Shown piece after piece: positions 9,185 through 21,900 of a stretch of DNA of 64,000 bases. This DNA comes from Entoloma clypeatum (Eukaryota; Basidiomycota; Agaricomycetes; Agaricales; Entolomataceae), in assembly GCA_963565915.1 (NCBI GenBank), contig OY751492.1, forward strand, positions 62,001 to 126,000, written 5' to 3'. Numbering within the stretch: the first letter of the stretch is position 1; each line of letters opens with the position of its first letter. Below the pieces are notes generated by a model. It saw only the letters and a list, made by a program, of their open reading frames with translations. It was not told the origin of the DNA and made no database searches. Position numbers and translations under genes: made by a program.

Positions 9185-11636
9185 TTACTCGGTGAATTCC
9201 TTCATCTGAGCAACAACGGCCTCGACTTCGGGGAAACGCGGCCTGATCACACATTCAAACGGCAAGGGGCGCCTAGAGGTGGTCCACATTGTCATCGCTA
9301 TCAAATCACCAGAGGAATACAGATCGTGCTTACACGACGAGTCCAGCATTGACGGTTTCCAACGTATCAGGGATGATGGGTTGCCCCGCAGCATCCGAGA
9401 CTGGATGTATATTGGTCGCCCAAAGAAGAGTCGCGCAGCTGATGAATAAGGTGTTATTCGCCAAATGCCGTCCAAGACAAATCCTAGGATGAATTCTTGA
9501 CTCTGTAAGAAGAGCTGAGATATATGTATCCGTACCTCGATCCAAAGCCCTGAGGATAAGATTATATGAGAAAGACGATGAGAAGTTTCGACACTTACGT
9601 ATGCTACGTGTCCTATGAACACACAACAAGCACTGCTGTAAAAACTCATTGCACAGAGTAAAAAGAACAGTTACCTTCTGAAAATGGGAAGAAATTTTTC
9701 GTCAACGAGAGATATTTGTGTCAAGAGAAGTACACACCATCCTTTGTCTGTGCGATTGCAGGTTTCAGCTGTCCCTTTTCGTCGATGAAGCGATCCGGAT
9801 TGAAATCGTCCGCATCTTCACCCTTGGAAGTATTGGCCGGGAACGTCTCATGGAAAATAAAATACTCACATAAATGTTTTTATCACGATTCATACACCTA
9901 ATGCAGCCTGGTGAGTTTCTTCCAATTCAGATTATTTTCGACATCTTACCATATGTTGGGTAGGCATATCGTGCCTTTGGGGATGAAATATCCTTGATAC
10001 CAATCATCCTAGACGGTGTGAGAGATGTGGGACATGCACTTTCACCTAAAGTTACCTCGGTCGTACAGTGTTGTATTCCTGTTGTAAGAGTAATCGTTCG
10101 CATGGGTTGGAACGGTTGAATGTATGATAAGGCTCACCGAGAGGGAGAACGGGTCTCCAGCGAAGGAGTTCCCGTACAGTGGCACGGAGGTAAGGGAGGC
10201 TATCCTTATCTGCGAACGTCGGTATGCGAGATCTACCGACGACCCTGTCAAGCTCTTCTTGACACTTCTTTTGCTTATCTGGGTATGCGATCATCGCCAG
10301 TGTGAACCAGGTCAGTGTAGTAGACGTCTGCAAATGATGAGTCGATGACAGCTCAAATTACAGGTTTGGTGCCTACGGATTCAGACCCTGCAGCACTGGC
10401 AGGGGTGGGTGTCATTTTGAAGTTCTCGGAAAGTGTAAAAGACACATACTACATCGCGCCGGCTAGCCATGAGGCTTCAAGGTCACTCAAACGATAGTGC
10501 TCTCGTTCGCGTACTAAAGTTCCGACGAAACTCGGGCGTTCGTCCCCTTGTTTCTGCAACATGAAGTAAATGAGACGGAGAACAAGTGGGAGAAAATAAA
10601 ACAAATTACAACTCGATCCTCAACTTCAAGAAACAAGCCTCCGAACAGCTCCGAATACTCCACATATGCTTCCTCTGCCTCCCGTTTCCACTTCGCCATC
10701 CACGACGGTAGATACTTCATCCATGTTAGCAATTCGACAATATGATTTCCGGTGTTCCCATAATCGACGGCTAAGTCGGTGAACCTGTTTATCTTCGCGA
10801 CGAGGGAGTTTTCGGTAGATAAAATACTTGGGAGATCGTAGACAATCGATAGCACTACGGATGCTCCGACCCTACATACATGGGTTAAGGAAAGCATCGT
10901 GGAGTGACCCCATGGACTGACCGACGATATTCACCTTCCCAGCCGCTCGGGGACCGCAGAATGCCATCAATCATGGTGAGGGCTTCTTTTAATTGAATGG
11001 GAAGAAAATCTGTCACACGCGTCTTGGTGAACGCAGCGTGGCCAGCACGGCGGAACCTTCGCAACCTGTATCATGAGGATTAGTCTGAACGACACCAGTA
11101 CATCGTGAGAGAGACTGCAGTGTACACACCTGTCACCGTACCCCAAGAACGTGATCAGGTTGCCACGAGTGAAGATCTCCGAAGCCACTATGTGTTGAAA
11201 TCGGGGGGTGAACTCGCGTCGTTGCCTGGATCGTGTACTGGAACGAAGGACTTACAGACGAAAGGCGGTCGGTCACTATAGGTGTGTTGACGACGATCGA
11301 GCAGATCAGCAGTGACTTGATTAGTATTGAGCACGAGGATGCCTTTGCCCGCTGCCGTAATGTACATCAAAGGACCTGAATAATAAATAAACATCAGCCC
11401 GGGAACGACGAGCAGGATTTCGCCGTCGACGTCCCATATTGCTTCTTCCAAAGCTCGAACTGTTTCCACGGTGTAGTCGTCATTTGGAAGAGGTTACCGA
11501 CAAGCGGCAGACCCTTTGGCCCAGGTGGCAACCTGTTCGTGGCATAATGCTTGACCGTTCTGATCGCGTAGGCTGACACGAGGGCGATGGCGAAAATGGC
11601 CAAAGGGCGGGTCGGGGTCTGGAATTCAATAGACAT
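9185..11636 (-). CDS. Cytochrome P450 monooxygenase (tandem copy A)
   Basis: This heme-thiolate monooxygenase gene has about 16 exons. It starts with a membrane anchor (MSIEFQTPTRPLAIFAIALV) and the proline hinge RLPPGPKGLPLVGN. Later come YDLPSI and WMKYLPSWMAKWKREAEE, the I-helix AAGSES (19-nt exon near 10380-10398), the K-helix RELLR near 10165, and FNPDRF. The heme motif YGFGSRICLGRHLA is split over a 14-nt exon pair and the exon ending near 9485, and the end is RPLPFECVIRPRF. Redox partner would be NADPH-P450 reductase at the ER. It is a tandem duplicate of 12122-14562 and neighbours a sesquiterpene synthase, so terpene oxidation is a reasonable guess. One oddity: the exon 1 donor reads TATG|GGACGT instead of a GT donor (near 11433), shared with copy B. 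Family number not assigned. Confidence 0.82.
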
Positions 11637-12121
11637 CGGTAGGATCCGGAGCTTCAGTTGAAGTGGACGCCTCTTCTGTAGTGGCTTTAAACCATCTCGC
11701 TTCACCTTGGCCCGCTGGGCGGGCTTCCTCCTCTCGCGAAAGCGAGTCCTTTGCAAGAATGACAGTGGCTGGATGGCAACGAGTTCTGCCCAAATGGAGT
11801 GAGTGCAATGAACCGAGTACGACATCGGACTTAACCGGAAAACACTACATATACTTACACTATAGTATGCACATTCAATTCACAGCATGTATCACCGGAT
11901 GGAAGATACACCCACCAGAAGCAGTATAGTCGGACGGGGTTGAACCCGAGGTTGGAAGTGATGTAGCAGACCAAACGCAGCCCACTCCCATGACACTCCT
12001 TGGCAACCGATGTAATTTAGGGACAATGGATTACAAGGTCATACACGAAGTCTTTGGCAACACTTCTCTCCGGCTCGCATCCCCCATCATGATTCATGAC
12101 CGAGTTCTGCTTTGAGGTCCC
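11637..12121. other. Spacer between the tandem P450 genes
   Basis: 485 bp that must contain the promoter of P450 A (minus strand) and the 3' end of P450 B. An ORF runs from P450 A upstream but without similarity to P450s. No clear TATA box identified. Confidence 0.45.
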
Positions 12122-14562
12122 CTACTTGGCTAACTCCTTCATCTGAGCAACAATGGCCTCGACTTCGGGGAAACGCGGCCTGATCACACATTCAAACGGC
12201 AAGGGGCGCCTAGAGGTGGTCCACATTGTCATCGCTATCAAATCACCAGAGGAATACGGATCATGCTTACACGACGAGTCCAGCATTGACGGTTTCCAAC
12301 GTATCGGGGATGATGGGTTTCCCCGCCGCATCCGATACTGGATGTATATTGGTCGCCCAAAGAAGAGTCGCGCAGCTGATGAATAAGGTGTTATTCGCCA
12401 AATGCCGTCCAAGACAAATCCTAGGATGAATTCTTGACTCTGTATGAAGGGCTAGGATATATGAATCTGTACCTCGATCCAAAGCCCTGACGGTAACGTT
12501 CCGTGAGAAGGAAGACAATGAGGTGTACCAACACTTACATATGCTACGTGCCCTATGAACACACAACAAGCATGGCTTTAAAAACTCGTCGCACAGAGTA
12601 TAAAGGCAATTACCTTCTGAAACAGGAGAGTAAATGCTCATCAACGTACAAAGGATATCCGAAGGACGCACCATCCTTTGTGTCTGCGAGTGCAGGTTTC
12701 AGCTGCCCCTTTTCGTCTATGAAGCGATCTGGATTGAAATCGTCCGCGTCGTCACCCTGGAAAGTATTAAACGGCAACGTCTCAAAGAAAATGAAAGGCT
12801 CACGTAGATACTCTTATCACGGTTCATACACCTAATAGGGCCTTAGTTTCTTCCGATTGAGTCAGAATATTTTCGACATCTCACCAGATGTTGGGTAAGC
12901 ATATCGTGCCTCTGGGCACGAAATATCCTTGGTACCAATCATCCTAGACGGTGTGAGATATGTAGGACATGCGCTCTCAGTGATGGTTGCCTCTGTCGTC
13001 TGGTGCTGTATTCCTGTTCTAAAAATGATCGTTAGGATGGGTTGGAACGGTTGAACACGTGACGAGGCTCACCGAGAGGGAGAAGGGCTCTCCAGCGGAG
13101 GAGTTCCCGCACAATGGCACGGAGGTAAGGGAGGCTATCCTTATCTGCGAACGTCGGTATGCGAGATCTACCGACGACCCTGTCAAGCTCTTCTTGACAC
13201 TTCCTTTGTTTCTCTGGGTAAGCAATCATCGCTAGCATGAACCAGGTAAGTGCAGCGGACGTCTGCAAATGATGAGTCGATGACAGCATGAATTAATGGT
13301 CAGGTGCCTACCGTTTCAGACCCTGCACTACTGATGTGGGCATTGTTTTGGATTCCTCGAACATTCAAAAGGACACGTACTACATCGAGCCAGCCAGCCA
13401 TGAGACTTGCAAGCCACTCAAACCATGGTGTTCCCGTTCGCGCACCGAAGTGCCGACGAAACTCGGGCGTTCGTCCCCTTGTTTCTGCAACATGAAGTAA
13501 ATGAGACGGAGAACAAGTGGGAGAAAAATGAACAAATTACAACTCGATCCTCAACTTCACGAAACAAGCCTCCAAACAGCTCCGAATACTCCACACATGC
13601 TTCCTCTGCCTCCCGTTTCCACTTCGCCATCCACGACGGTAGATACTTCATCCATGTGAGGAATTCGACAATATGATTTCCTGTGTTCCCATAATCGACG
13701 GCTAAGTCGGTGAACCTGTTTATCTTCGCGACGAGGGAGTTTTCGGTAGATAAAATACTTGGGAGATCGTAGACAATCGATAGCACTACGGATGCTCCGA
13801 CCCTACATTCATGGGTTAAGGAAAGAATCGCGGACTGACCACATGAACTGACCGACGGTACTCGCCTTCCCAGCCGCTCGGTGACCGCAGAATGCCATTC
13901 ATCATGGTGAGGGCTTCCTTTGACTGAATTGAAAGAAACTCTTTCACGCGTGCATTGGATAACGCAGCGTGACCAGCACGGCGCAACCTTCGAAACCTGT
14001 ATCATGAAGGTTAGTCTTGATGACAACAGGAGACTCATGGGAACGCGTGTGCACACACCTGTCGCCGCATCCAGAGAATACGAGCAGGTTGCCACGAGTG
14101 AAGATCTCCGACGCCACTATGTGTTGAGATCGGGGGGTGAACTCGGTGTCGTCGCCTTCATCGCGTACTGGAATGAAGGACTTACAGACGAAACGCGGTC
14201 GGTCGCTATAGATGTGTTGACGGCGATCGAGCAGATCAGCAGTGACTTGATTAGTATTGAGCACGAGGATGCCTTTGCCCGCTGCCGTAACATATATCAA
14301 AGGACCTGAATTATAAGTAAACACAAGGCTGGAAACGACGAGCAGGATTCGCAGTCGACGTCCCATATTGCTTCTTCCAAAGCTCGAACTGTTTCCAGGG
14401 CGTAGTCGTTATCTGGAAGAGGTTACCGACAAGGGGCAAACCCTTTGGCCGAGGCGGCAACCTGTTCGTAGCATAATGCTTGACAGTTCTGATCGCGTAG
14501 GCAGACACGAGGACGATTACGGCGCCAAGCGCCAAAGGGCGGGTCTGGAAGTCGAAAGACAT
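12122..14562 (-). CDS. Cytochrome P450 monooxygenase (tandem copy B)
   Basis: Exon for exon this is the same gene as copy A: anchor MSFDFQTRPLALGAVIVLV, hinge RLPPRPKGLPLVGN (Arg replaces the usual Gly), ASEIFTRGNLLVF, WMKYLPSWMAKWKREAEE, I-helix SAGSET, RELLR near 13100, FNPDRF, heme YGFGSRICLGRHLA (Cys near 12413), and a C-terminus ending near 12125. Differences from copy A are scattered and mostly conservative, so the duplication is fairly recent. One donor (GAG|GCAACC, near 12995) is GC type where copy A has GT. The exon 1 donor anomaly (TATG|GGACGT) is present here too, near 14366. It is transcribed divergently from the sesquiterpene synthase at 16025. Substrate unknown; sesquiterpene oxidation is inferred from clustering. 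Confidence 0.82.
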
Positions 14563-16024
14563 TGGTGGGAGCTTGGCGGGAGCTTCAAGTTTGTGATGAA
14601 AGACGCCTCTTCTGTCACGCCTTTAAGCCAGTTCGCTTCGCCTGGGCGGGCTCCCTCCCGTCGCCTTATATGTCGAGCATGTAAATCTCTCATCGTTTGG
14701 TCAACTGCTACATCGCTTCGCCTTCCAACCTCGGGTTCCCCCCCCCCCCCCCCCTCGCTTCTTGAGTTGGCATGTACGACGCCGATGTAGTAGGGCACTC
14801 TCCCATAACTCTCAGAAATTTCTGACAAGCTCGCCAGAATCAAACAAGTTCTGTCCGGCCGGACTACGCCGCGGCCGGACACGGAGCAAGTTGAAACTGC
14901 TCTCCCCTCCGAGATCTGAGATCTGAACCAACTCGGACCCCTTGAGAACACGACCAACGGACTCCTTGAGCGCTGAGCAGCCTTCTAGCCGCAAAGTCTG
15001 AGTGTACCAATATAATATAGGGAACATAGCGGTATACTTACTTGTAAATTTGAGCGCTAAGGCCTTGTCTCCGACACGCCTGAGGTTTCAAATTTCAGCG
15101 CTCAGCGATTATAGAAATGAGGAGCATGTGTATGGTCACATACTATTCTGTAGGATTTATTGATATTCAGCGAATGGGGACAACGAGGATAGCGCTGGTG
15201 GCCGGCTAGATGCCGTGCGGCATACCTCTATGGTCCGGGCGGTATCGCGTATTCGTGACTGTCTAAGAAAGGAATACAACAGGGAGTGGTGGGTGGGTCG
15301 AAAGCGAGGCGAGGAGCTGCTCGCGAGGGGGAACACGGATGCAATGACAGACGATCACCGCATCCACGTGACACTGCCAAAGAAAATTCAAGCGCGCTCG
15401 TGCCTCGCTTGCTTGATACTCACTAGTACTCACTCGCGCGTCTGGAGACCCGGTCCGGAGGCGCCGGCGGCCTCCCTCCCTTACAATCCATTCAAATTTG
15501 CGTGCTGGGCAAGCCACGAAACTCTTCTCGCGGAGTCTAGGCCTTCAAAACGGCGTCGAATCAATGACGAGAACCAACCACCCTCAACACCAAGAGACTC
15601 CGAAAATGGGAGCAGCGAAAGCGCTTACTAAGCCCGGCAAAACCTCGGGTTGCAACGCTCGGTCCGTAACATTTTTGCGAGAAACATTCCACCAACGATT
15701 AAGTAGCTAGAGTTGATGATAGTGAGGTCATTGCAAAATGATTGGGCTCGTTGTACATGAACTGGAGGATATTTTGAGCACCTGTCGCAAGGTCCGAACG
15801 ACGGCTCCGCCCATCGTCTTTTCATTAGTCACTAGTCAGACTTGATGATGCATTTTCGCACAAGTCCAAAAACTCAACGAATAAAAACCAATTTCTTTTT
15901 TCGACACCTTTGAAAATTAAACGTTAAGCGCTAAGCACTAAGGTATTTAACAGAGGATGGTACGCTCCCAAGGAACCCATCGTCTCTTTCCTTCGTTCCA
16001 CAGCGTCTCAGCCTAGTATCACTC
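14563..16024. other. Divergent intergenic region between P450 B and terpene synthase
   Basis: 1.46 kb shared promoter region of two divergent genes. It contains a 17-C homopolymer (14738-14754) and several AGCGCTAAG/AGCGCTCAG words (about 15050-15110 and 15925-15945). An ORF at 15215-15631 (138 codons, end SKRRRINDENQPPSTPRD) has no recognisable domain and unremarkable context, so I do not call it a gene. No TATA box assigned. Confidence 0.5.
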
Positions 16025-17333
16025 ATGGCCATCGTTGAAGTCCTCCAAGATTCTCGAAAGCAGGAGATGCTGTATATCCCAGACACGATGGCAGGATGGC
16101 CATGGCCTCGGGCGGTTAATCCTCTGGATGAGAAGATCAGTCTAGAATCTAAAACTTGGGCGCACAAGTTCCCGTCTTTCACTCACAGAAATTTGGATTA
16201 TTATAATACCATCGAGAGGGGCGCTTTTGGTGCTTACCATTGCGACTTTGTCTACTCTGTTCTTCATTGATCGGATCGCTATAGGACATCTGTGCGCCTT
16301 GGTGTATCCCGCCGCACCGAGAGGTTCGTCGTCAGGATCCGCACAGTGGATGACCGTTGATCACATTTCACGTTCCAGAACAGTTCCGTATATCTTGCGA
16401 CCTCATGCATCTATTCTTCATCATCGACGACCACGCGGACATCGAGACTGCTCCCGTCGTGCGCGAGATGATGGACATGATACTGGAGATCCTGCATGAC
16501 CCATATAAGCCGCGCCTCGAAGGCGAGATACTACTGGGCCAGGCTTTTCAAGAGTTCGTCACTTCTCATTTGAGATATTCTCCGAGTTCGATGCCTTTTG
16601 GTCGGTTGGTAGATTTTGGCAACGCGCCTTGAAGATCGCCACTTCAAGTTCAGTGGAGCACTTCATCGACGCTTTCACCGACTACTTGGATTCAAACGTC
16701 GAACAGGCGAAGCAACGTGACACTCACGCCGTCGTCCCCAGCATCGATGAGTATCTTTGCCATCGGAGAGAAAACATCGGTTCCCGACCGGCTCTCTTTC
16801 CATGCCTACTTCACCTCGACATTCCGTACAAAGTTCTTTGTCATCCCATCATCAAGGAGATGGAGTATACCGTCTCCGACATCATCATTATTGACAATGT
16901 GGGTCTACCAACGGTCATCATCAGGCCTTTGTTTCACCAAAATTGAACGGTCTCTGCTAACTTACAGGATATCGTGTCGTACAACAAGGAGCAGGCCGCC
17001 GGTGACCTTCTTTGGAACATCGTGGCGATCGCCATGCGTCTATTCAACTTGGACACCCAACAGGGGATGGAGTGGACATGCAACTACCACAAGGAGAAAC
17101 AGGTTAAATACCTCTCTCTCCTCAATAAGGTTCCTTCCTTCGGTACCGACGTCGACGAAGCACTGGCCGAGTACATCAATAATTTGGGGGTTTGGGCGCG
17201 AGGGCACAATTACTGGAACTTTGAAAGTGGGCGCTACTTCGGTGACTTGGGTCTCCAGGTTTATGAGACTAGAATGGTTCCGCTTCTGCCCAACGTTGAC
17301 CGTGCGGTTCTCGAAGCAGAGACTCGGAACTAG
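16025..17333 (+). CDS. Sesquiterpene synthase (class I terpene cyclase)
   Basis: Five exons (16025-16229, 16285-16323, 16379-16553, 16613-16898, 16968-17333) give 356 residues, the usual size for basidiomycete sesquiterpene synthases. The start YIPDTMAGWPWPRAVNP is typical. The Asp-rich Mg-binding motif is DDHAD (98-102, in FFIIDDHADIE). The NSE motif is NDIVSYNKE (235-243), formed exactly across the last splice junction. A terminal RY pair follows (ESGRYF). The enzyme should ionise farnesyl diphosphate in the cytosol and cyclise it; the product cannot be read from sequence. It lies divergent to two tandem P450s, a common terpenoid cluster arrangement. An identical copy occurs at 24370-25678, judged an assembly duplicate. 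Confidence 0.93.
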
Positions 17334-17765
17334 GGTAACTAGGCCTTGCCAGGATAATAGAATGTTCCGCGTTCGTATGTGTCTCGACTACTATCAGCCT
17401 GAGGGACAGTTCTGTAAACGGACCTAGAGAGATAATCGAGAAGCTTACCTCAGGCTCGCGCCCAACTCGCGCCGGCCGTCTATTGTTGCATGATGAAACA
17501 TATTCTCTCGCTTCTAGCCAACTCATTCACCAACTCACGTTTGGCATCGTGCGTGTCGGAAGCAAATTCCGTTTACGCGTCTGGCCGGCTTGGGCTTCGT
17601 CGTCGCTTTTGTGTTTGCCATCTTCTCTGTAGTCTCCTTTCGAAAGCACTCGAATATAGAAAAGACCACGTAGGTTAATCTGCTATCTAGATCGTACTTG
17701 TATGATTGCTGAAGTTTTCAAATCCTGAGATCGACGTGTATGGTGGAGCTGAGTATATCCTCTTC
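17334..17765. other. Convergent intergenic region
   Basis: 430 bp between the terpene synthase stop and the SDR remnant stop. Short ORFs only; nothing recognised. Confidence 0.5.
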
Positions 17766-18860
17766 CTAGAGCACACAACCGCCGTTGATGCCGAACTAAT
17801 TTACACACGCGGTCAAGAAATCATCCAGTATTCGTGTCAAAATATATAGACTTACGCTTTGACCTGATGATTGCGTGGGTCAGGCAGGGAAAAATCAGTC
17901 GATCACTCAGTCTTGACTCACCAGTGATGAAATGAGCCTCCTTTGAAACCAGGTAAGAGACAAGGCTCGCTACGTCAACCGGGGTTCCGTTATAGCCGAC
18001 GAAAGTCTTGTCCGCAGCCTTGAATCATTACATAATTGAAGATAAAAGAAATTTGGAGACTACCATGTCGTAGAATTTATCCAATAGGCCGGTAGAGGCA
18101 GCTATACTCTCCACTATACATATGTATCATGAAATCAATCGTTGATGATGGATGTTTGGAAAACGAACTCATGCTAGTTTTAATAGCACCTGAATGCACA
18201 TACAATGTGAGTGGAGATTTTTTTGGATGTGATTGGAGAGTGAAATTTACCGGGACAGTAGGCATTCACGGTTATTCTATGCTGTCCCCGTTCAGCCGCT
18301 GGTGTATGGTGGGGTTAACATGAGACGATAATCGACACGAGATCATACCAGCGCATTGGGTCAACCCACGAACGGCGAACTTGGTAGCGCTGTAAGCTGC
18401 CACGCTGTCCTCGCCTATGCCAAGGAATATCAGAGTTTAGAGCCTGGGAGAAACGATCGGCGACAGACACCTTGCTGTCCAGCGCTGGATGAGGCGCCGA
18501 TGATCCGTCCGCCCGACCTTGTTTGATCATCTGTATCGCAGCATACTTGTAGCACAGGAAGACACCACGGGAGTTAATAGCAAAGACGCAGTCCCAATCG
18601 GCTACAGTGGCTGGCGTCAAGGAACGTAAACAATACTAACCGAAGCAGCAAAGTGGAAACGTACTGTCAACAACGCTCCGTAGAAGAAATATACCCGCGT
18701 TGGCAACCATCTATCATTTCACAGAACAAGGGATCTTCATCGTAATCCGAAGCACTGTGGTCAGTTGTCTCGAACGCACCACATTGATTTCACCCAGCTT
18801 CCCAACAACTGTAGAAATCACGCCCTCCACATCGACCTCTCCGGAACCCGAACCGAAGTT
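17766..18860 (-). pseudogene. Short-chain dehydrogenase pseudogene, N-terminus missing
   Basis: Exons of an SDR can be traced on the minus strand: KLGEIN|VMVANAGI, ATVADWDCVFAINSRGVFLCYKYAA, RIIGASSSAG, the catalytic AAYSATKFAVRGLTQ (Tyr and Lys present), VASLVSYLVSKEAHFITG, and a terminal SFGINGGCVL stop near 17766. The layout follows the intact SDR at 61043-62286. Two defects: no TGxxxGIG cofactor-binding N-terminus exists upstream before the next gene, and the frame slips by one base between KQGRA and RIIGA (about 18505-18516). It was probably once an oxidoreductase of the adjacent terpene cluster. An identical copy is at 26111-27205. Confidence 0.75.
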
Positions 18861-18928
18861 CAGGTTATGGTTTGTTTGTTTGTCCCGACAAATCCATCAT
18901 TTACAAACAAAAGTCAACTCACTGCAAG

Positions 18929-21900
18929 ATGTCACCATCGACGGTGCAGTTTCCCGTCTCAGAGCCTCCATCGCCGACGAAACATGTCCAGTCACCGCCA
19001 TATCTCCCCTTCCGCCGCATCTCGCTGCCCGCTGCCCCTTCTCACAATATGCTGCACCGCCAGTCCGTCGTCAGCGTTGCCTCGTTTGATTCCCTTCCAG
19101 AAGACAGCAGCAGCAGCAGCCCATTTCCGACACCAGGACACCGAATGTCGATATCGATAGAATCGCCAAGGAGGAGGAGACGGTCAAAGGCTGTGCCGAC
19201 GATGAACTTGACGCCGGTGGACGAGACCAGAGAAACAAAGCGGCGGAAGGTGGTAGAAGAGTTTATGGAGACGGAGCGCGCGTACGTGGATGGACTTGAG
19301 CTGGTGCATGAGCACTTTTTGACGCCGATCATCGTGTCGTCGTCGCCGATCCTGGACCGTGCACAGCTCACGGCGGTGTTTTCCAACTTTATCGACATCT
19401 GGAACCTCCATCGTGCGCTTTTCGCCTCGCTGGTCTCTCTTCCATCCTCCTCCTCGCTGTCCTCGGTGCTTGCAGAGCACTTTCCGTACTTGTCGCTGTA
19501 CACCCCCTTCACGACCTCCTTCCCCACCACCCTCGCCACCCTCGCGGACCTCACCACCTCGTCCAGCACGTCCTACAACCCTGCTTTTACCGCCTTTCTC
19601 ACCGCGCAGGAATCTGACCCGCGGTGCGGGAAACTGAAGCTGCGGGACTGGCTCTTGACGATCATCCAGCGCTGCCCGCGGTACCTGCTCCTCCTCGCAG
19701 ACCTTATCTCATGTACGGACCCGGGGCACGCGGAGCATGCAGAGCTTGTGAGGGTGCATGGGCTCGTTGCGAAGAGTGAGTCCATCCGGCACCCTCCCAC
19801 CTTATCGTTCTCATCCTTCGTGATATGATAGTTACAGGGACGCTCAACGCGTCTCTGCACTCCCATGCGCAGACCCTCGCGCTCCTGGCGCTCCAGCGGG
19901 CGACCACGAATCTCCCGTCGGCGTTGCGGCTCGTCGTGCCGGGTCGTGTGTTGCGAAGGCGCGAGCCCCTGTGGATGCTTGATCAGGAGGGAGGCGGCCC
20001 GGTGTCACGCGAGGTTTTGCTGTTCTCGGATTGTCTGGTGTGGCTCGAGGAGACGGCTTTGGGGTGGGGGAGAGCGGAAGGGACCGGGGGGAGGGATGTG
20101 GTCAGTCCGGCTGGTGGTGGGAGACCTGAACACGAGAAGAGGACGTGGGTGTATCGAGGGCATGTGGAGTTGGTGGATGTCGAGGTGGTGGGTGGTGTTG
20201 AGAATGCGGTGGTCAAAGAGAGGACACGCGGGTGGAAGTTTGAGGTCTTGAGTCCGCAGGGGAGCTTTGTTCTTTTTGCGGGTGGGTGTTTTTTTCCTTC
20301 TTTCGTTCTTCGTCTCACGTCCTGTCCACACTGTTCCTTTCTTGTCATGAACACGAACGAACGAACGTCACACTAACTACTCCCTCTCCCCACACAGACT
20401 CCCCAACATCCCGGACGGCATGGACGACCGCGATCCGCACCGCCAAAGCGGAGCTGCTCGCAGACCTCGGGAAGACGCGCCCGCACTCGACCCTCGCGAG
20501 CAGCGCGTCGAGCGTGCACGTCAGACGGTCGGTAAGGGCTGTTGCCTTTTTGCCTGATGATGAGGACGAAGACAATGTAAATGCGGAGGGTGGGGGCACT
20601 TGCCGTCGTGAAAGTGACTGCGGGACTCGTCCCCTCGAGAGTGGTGCTACAAGAATGACGAGGACTCGGGATGGCGGGACGAGACGCTCGGTGGAGCATT
20701 TCGTGCCTGCTGTGTGGATGCCGGACGATAAAGCGGGCGGGTGTGTACGGTGCGGGAGGGCGTTTGGGTGGAGGAGGAGGAGGCACCACTGTCGGCTTTG
20801 TGGGGGGGTGGTGTGTGCCGGGTGTTCTGGGAAGGTGAGTCCGAGGGCTGTTTTTTTTTGCTTTGCGTTGCCTTTTCTTGAAGGGGCGTGAAACGTGTTT
20901 TTTGCCTTCTTTTTTGGCTGTTGTCTTCTTGCCGTGGTCGTGCCCTGTCTGATCACTCTTCAGACGTTTTACATATCGGAAACAGAGCCCCTGGGCGGCG
21001 GCGGCGATGACGATCACGCTCACTCGCCAGGATCGCCTCGGAAAGCGGGTAAACAGAAGGAGAAGCAGATGAAAGACAAGTACAAACCTGCGCGCGCGTG
21101 CGAGGCGTGTTACGAGGCTGTCTTTCCCGTCATTCCCGCCGTCGATCGTGATGGTGCCCCATTTCCTTCGCCTGGAAGGCCCGTGCAGTCCAATCCGAAT
21201 GGGGAGGAGAGAAATGAAAATACAATCACATCTCTAAAAGATCTGCCGATGTGGGTGAATGTTGGTGTGACTTTGCCTTCTCTGGAGTCGGGGTTGGGAT
21301 TGGGGAAGGGGATGGATGGGGCAGTGTCGTTGATGAAGGTTGGGGTAGGTGGTGGTGCAGGTGCGGGTGACAGGAGGGCGAAGAGGGGGTCCGGGTCTGG
21401 ATCTGGATCTGGATCTGGTGTTGGGTCTGGTGTTGGGTCCGGATATGGATTTATGGAGAGACCGAGGAGCTGCGTGGACGTCGTGGAAGGTGAAACGGTA
21501 TCGTGTTCGCCGGAAGGAAAGAGTGGGGTGGAGGTGGAGGTGGCGATGGTGAGGGAGGATACGGCAAGAAGGGTGAAGCGATTTTCGCTTCCTGCGGGCG
21601 TGGCGCTGCAGAGGACGAGTGTGAATGTGTTTAGTGCTGGTCAGGAGGAGGGGGATGTATTTGGAGGTGGGGTTGCGAGTGCGAGTGTGGATGTGTTGAA
21701 AGCGGTGGAGAGGAACGATGGCCCTGTAGCCGAAGGACAGAGGAGAATCAGGAGGACAAGTTTGGTTGGTGCGACCCGGGTGGCGGCTGGGAGGCGGTTT
21801 TCGCTTGTGCTACGTGACAGTCAGAGCCTTCAAAGTGGGGTGAATTATGGTGCCGGTGGAGAGGGAAAGAGGGAGGTGGGGGCCTTGGGGAAGGGCAGTG

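Noticed and set aside
15215..15631. 138-codon ORF between P450 B and the terpene synthase
   Set aside because: No domain, no splice-supported extension, and position in a divergent promoter region. Reported only as intergenic content.
20345..21023. Long minus-strand ORFs inside the FYVE gene
   Set aside because: They are antisense shadows of GC-rich coding sequence; composition is Pro/Arg/His-rich with no motif.
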